A stretch of 8,930 nucleotides of DNA from Candidatus Mycoplasma haematohominis (lineage in GTDB: Bacteria > Bacillota_I > Bacilli_A > Mycoplasmatales > Mycoplasmoidaceae): NCBI RefSeq assembly GCF_902712995.1, contig NZ_CACTIB010000017.1, forward strand, positions 1 through 8,930, in the 5' to 3' direction. The stretch's first letter is position 1, and every line of letters starts with the position of its first letter. A model generated the notes under the pieces. The model worked only from the letters and a program-made list of their open reading frames with translations, did no database searches and had not been told where the DNA came from. Shown in pieces: positions 7,635 through 8,930 of this stretch. Both the position numbers and the translations under genes were made by a program.

Positions 7635-7655
7635 ATGTGCTGTTTTATTTGATAG
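7635..7655 (+). pseudogene. Micro-ORF relic (MCCFIW) at the Cys-rich ORF position before S4
   Basis: ATG TGC TGT TTT ATT TGA TAG (with another ATG just before, at 7632) resembles the first codons of Cys-rich ORF 2 (ATG TTC TGT TCT GTT TGT) and then jumps to the sequence that follows the complete ORFs, GATAG and AGTTTTCTTT. This looks like an internal deletion that removed most of a cysteine-rich micro-ORF. Confidence 0.4.
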
Positions 7656-7659
7656 GAAG

Positions 7660-7672
7660 TTTTCTTTATAAT
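7660..7672 (+). promoter_or_regulatory. Promoter-like box for S4
   Basis: TTTTCTTTATAAT, with a perfect TATAAT (7667-7672), ends 15 nt before GTG 7688. It is the same box and spacing as for S2. Confidence 0.55.
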
Positions 7673-7687
7673 TTTAGGTTTTAATTA

Positions 7688-8332
7688 GTGAACATATTAC
7701 AGTTAATAACAGCTATCAGTAGTGCTGTAGCTGTTACGTCAACAGCAGTAGCAGGCGCTTCTTTTGGAGGAGTGTTTGACAATTCAAAGGTATATGTTGA
7801 AGAGACATCATATCTTAAATCTATTATTAAGTGAGCTTGTAATACTCTTAAATTAAATGATGAGATACTTGATGATGATTTAAAAAAGTCTGATGCTGGT
7901 TGGCTTGTGCCGGTAGATTTTGTCGCAAAGTATGGAAATGATAATTCTTTTAAGCCATCAAGGGGAGACATTGAATTAATGTGTAATGATTTGAAAAGTC
8001 ATATTAAGAGGTTGAAAAATCCAATTCTCGGAGATAATGAGTTAGCTATTCAAGTTTCTAGACTTGATAGTAAGTTTTTAGAAATGACACTTTGAAAAGC
8101 TTTGGAGAGTGCTTGTGTTTTTTATGAGGCTATGAGGGAAGTGGAACATTCTGCTCCTGACACTATAAAAGGAAGATTTGGAGCTTTTAAAGATGGAGCT
8201 AATGATATGTGTAAAAATGTTCCAAAAACTAAAGAATATGCAGATGAAAAAGAAAGACTTAAGAAGAATATGCAAGCAAATTGAGAAGTTGCAAAAGAAA
8301 GAACTTGAGATTCTTACGAAAATTATATTTAG
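7688..8332 (+). CDS. SMALL-family four-cysteine protein S4
   Basis: A 214-aa protein from GTG 7688 to TAG 8330-8332, with several UGA Trp codons. The MNILQL beginning is shared with S2 and S3. Residues about 4-30 are Ala/Val/Ser-rich and hydrophobic, a likely signal or membrane anchor. Cysteines are at about 51 (KWAC), 99 (ELMC), 143 (ESAC) and 175 (NDMC), and nowhere else. It is the closest relative of S3: the block ELAIQVSRLDSKFLEMTLW and the motif FGxxxDxAxDMCxxVPKxxEY are shared, while the last 30 or so residues differ. It is followed by a hairpin and then LARGE copy A. Function is unknown. Confidence 0.87.
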
Positions 8333-8347
8333 ATAAATAAAAGGCTG

Positions 8348-8364
8348 TTAGCTTATGCAGCTAA
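8348..8364 (+). terminator. Small stem-loop after S4
   Basis: TTAGCT (8348-8353) and AGCTAA (8359-8364) form a 6-bp stem with a TATGC loop, 16 nt after the S4 stop. No long T run follows. It has no counterpart after S3. Confidence 0.25.
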
Positions 8365-8399
8365 GATATAATTAAAATACAAAAATTATCTTCAAATTT

Positions 8400-8432
8400 G
8401 ACAAATAGGCATTTGCTTGTTTGTCCTTTTTT
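8400..8432 (+). terminator. Hairpin with T run between S4 and LARGE copy A
   Basis: GACAAATAGGC (8400-8410) pairs with GCTTGTTTGTC (8415-8425) over 11 bp with two G-U pairs and an ATTT loop, followed by CTTTTTT to 8432. It occupies the same place as the hairpin at 5414-5438 but with different bases, so pairing is kept while sequence changes. Best read as the intrinsic terminator of S4. Confidence 0.6.
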
Positions 8433-8482
8433 CAGTTCCTAACTCAATTTCAATCTTTATTTACTAGTTCTTAAATTTATTT

Positions 8483-8495
8483 TTTTCTTTTAGAT
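8483..8495 (+). promoter_or_regulatory. Promoter-like box for LARGE copy A
   Basis: TTTTCTTTTAGAT ends 16 nt before TTG 8512, the same arrangement as for copy C. AAAGAG (8496-8501) follows at once, as in copy C. Confidence 0.4.
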
Positions 8496-8511
8496 AAAGA
8501 GTTTTTAGTTT

Positions 8512-8930
8512 TTGGATTTCCCATTTAGCTCCCTTTTAATAAATAAGAAAACCATACTCAAGATCGCAGTTCCTTCAGCTTCTTCTATAGGTATCTTTGG
8601 AGGAACTGGATCTACAGTTGAGTACAAGATTATGGTCAATTACAATGGCCAGGCTGACTTGTTACTTAGTCTTCAAATACCTCCAGATTACTATCCTTAT
8701 CAATTCAAAAAGACTAACCTATATGATTATTTAACTAATGTAGATAAGTACATCGTTGTCAATGACAATGTATCTGAAGATAAGAAGAAAATAAAAGCAA
8801 GTTTACAGTCCAGAATAAATGCTCTTCTTTCTCAGGTAAAGGAATTTGGATCTTCTCTATGAAATGAAGACCTTTATGACACAGGGATAGTTTTTAGAAA
8901 TAATCAATTCTGAAATAATAAGAAAACTAC
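8512..8930 (+). CDS. LARGE-family protein, copy A, 5' part (runs off the window end)
   Basis: The frame begins at TTG 8512, preceded by in-frame TAG 8506-8508, and is open to the window edge through two UGA Trp codons. Protein sequence matches copy C closely over the first 139 codons: the N-terminal hydrophobic segment ILKIAVPSASSIGIFGG, then VEYKIMVNYNGQ and IPPDYYPYQFKKTN. The last 127 bases repeat bases 1-127, so the gene continues at base 128 and ends at 1763, giving 684 aa in all. See the entry at 1-1763 for the rest of the protein. Confidence 0.87.
8804..8930. repeat. Terminal direct repeat, right copy (127 bp)
   Basis: Identical to bases 1-127. The match begins and ends exactly at the window edges, so the non-redundant length is 8,803 bp if the ends are joined. 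Confidence 0.97.

Noticed and set aside
1..8930. CRISPR array, tRNA or rRNA genes
   Set aside because: No short regularly spaced repeats were seen, and no tRNA-like or rRNA-like sequence was noticed by eye on either strand. The repeats present are paralogous genes and two 127-bp exact duplications.

Overview
The window reads as DNA from a mollicute (mycoplasma-type) genome. It is AT-rich, every gene is on the + strand, and UGA must be read as tryptophan: with the standard code the genes break into many short pieces, each ending at a TGA where the paralogues keep tryptophan. The content is a tandem array of lineage-specific paralogues with hydrophobic N-termini, with no housekeeping, mobility or replication gene. 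That style recalls the paralogue arrays of haemotropic mycoplasmas (M. suis, M. wenyonii, M. haemofelis); this placement is an inference from layout and protein style, not from a recognised marker. I recognise no named family in either main gene group.

Two gene families alternate. The LARGE family (677-684 aa) is present as copy A (8512 to the window end, continuing at 1-1763), copy C (5528-7561), a 311-codon internal fragment B (3840-4772) and a relic of a 3' tail (2577-2640). The SMALL family (187-217 aa, always exactly four cysteines) is present as S1 (1909-2562), S2 (2876-3439), S3 (start at 3678, end at 5385, split by fragment B) and S4 (7688-8332). In front of S2 and S3 sit two tiny cysteine-rich ORFs of 42 and 41 aa that share a C-x2-C-x-C-x2-C-x2-C-x8-C-x-C-x-C-H core. 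At the same place in front of S1 and S4 only very short ATG-TG(T/C) ORFs remain.

Layout from left to right: A (3' part) - micro-ORF relic - S1 - LARGE tail relic - Cys-rich 1 - S2 - Cys-rich 2 - S3 5' part / fragment B / S3 3' part - C - micro-ORF relic - S4 - A (5' part). The ancestral module is probably LARGE - Cys-rich micro-ORF - SMALL. A box close to TTT(G/T)CTTnnnnAT ends 15-16 nt upstream of all six SMALL and LARGE starts, which suggests a common promoter type and very short leaders.

Two points bear on how far the contig can be trusted. The first and last 127 bases are identical, so the sequence closes into an 8,803-bp circle that completes LARGE copy A in frame. Inside S3, the 933-bp fragment B is flanked by an exact direct repeat that is also 127 bp long. 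Equal lengths at two unrelated places suggest an assembler k-mer of 127. The circle could be a real extrachromosomal element, a collapsed tandem array or a graph loop, and the S3/B mosaic may be an assembly chimera. Function can be described only in general terms: both families look like membrane-anchored or secreted proteins with conserved cores and variable loops, as expected for surface-exposed lineage-specific proteins.
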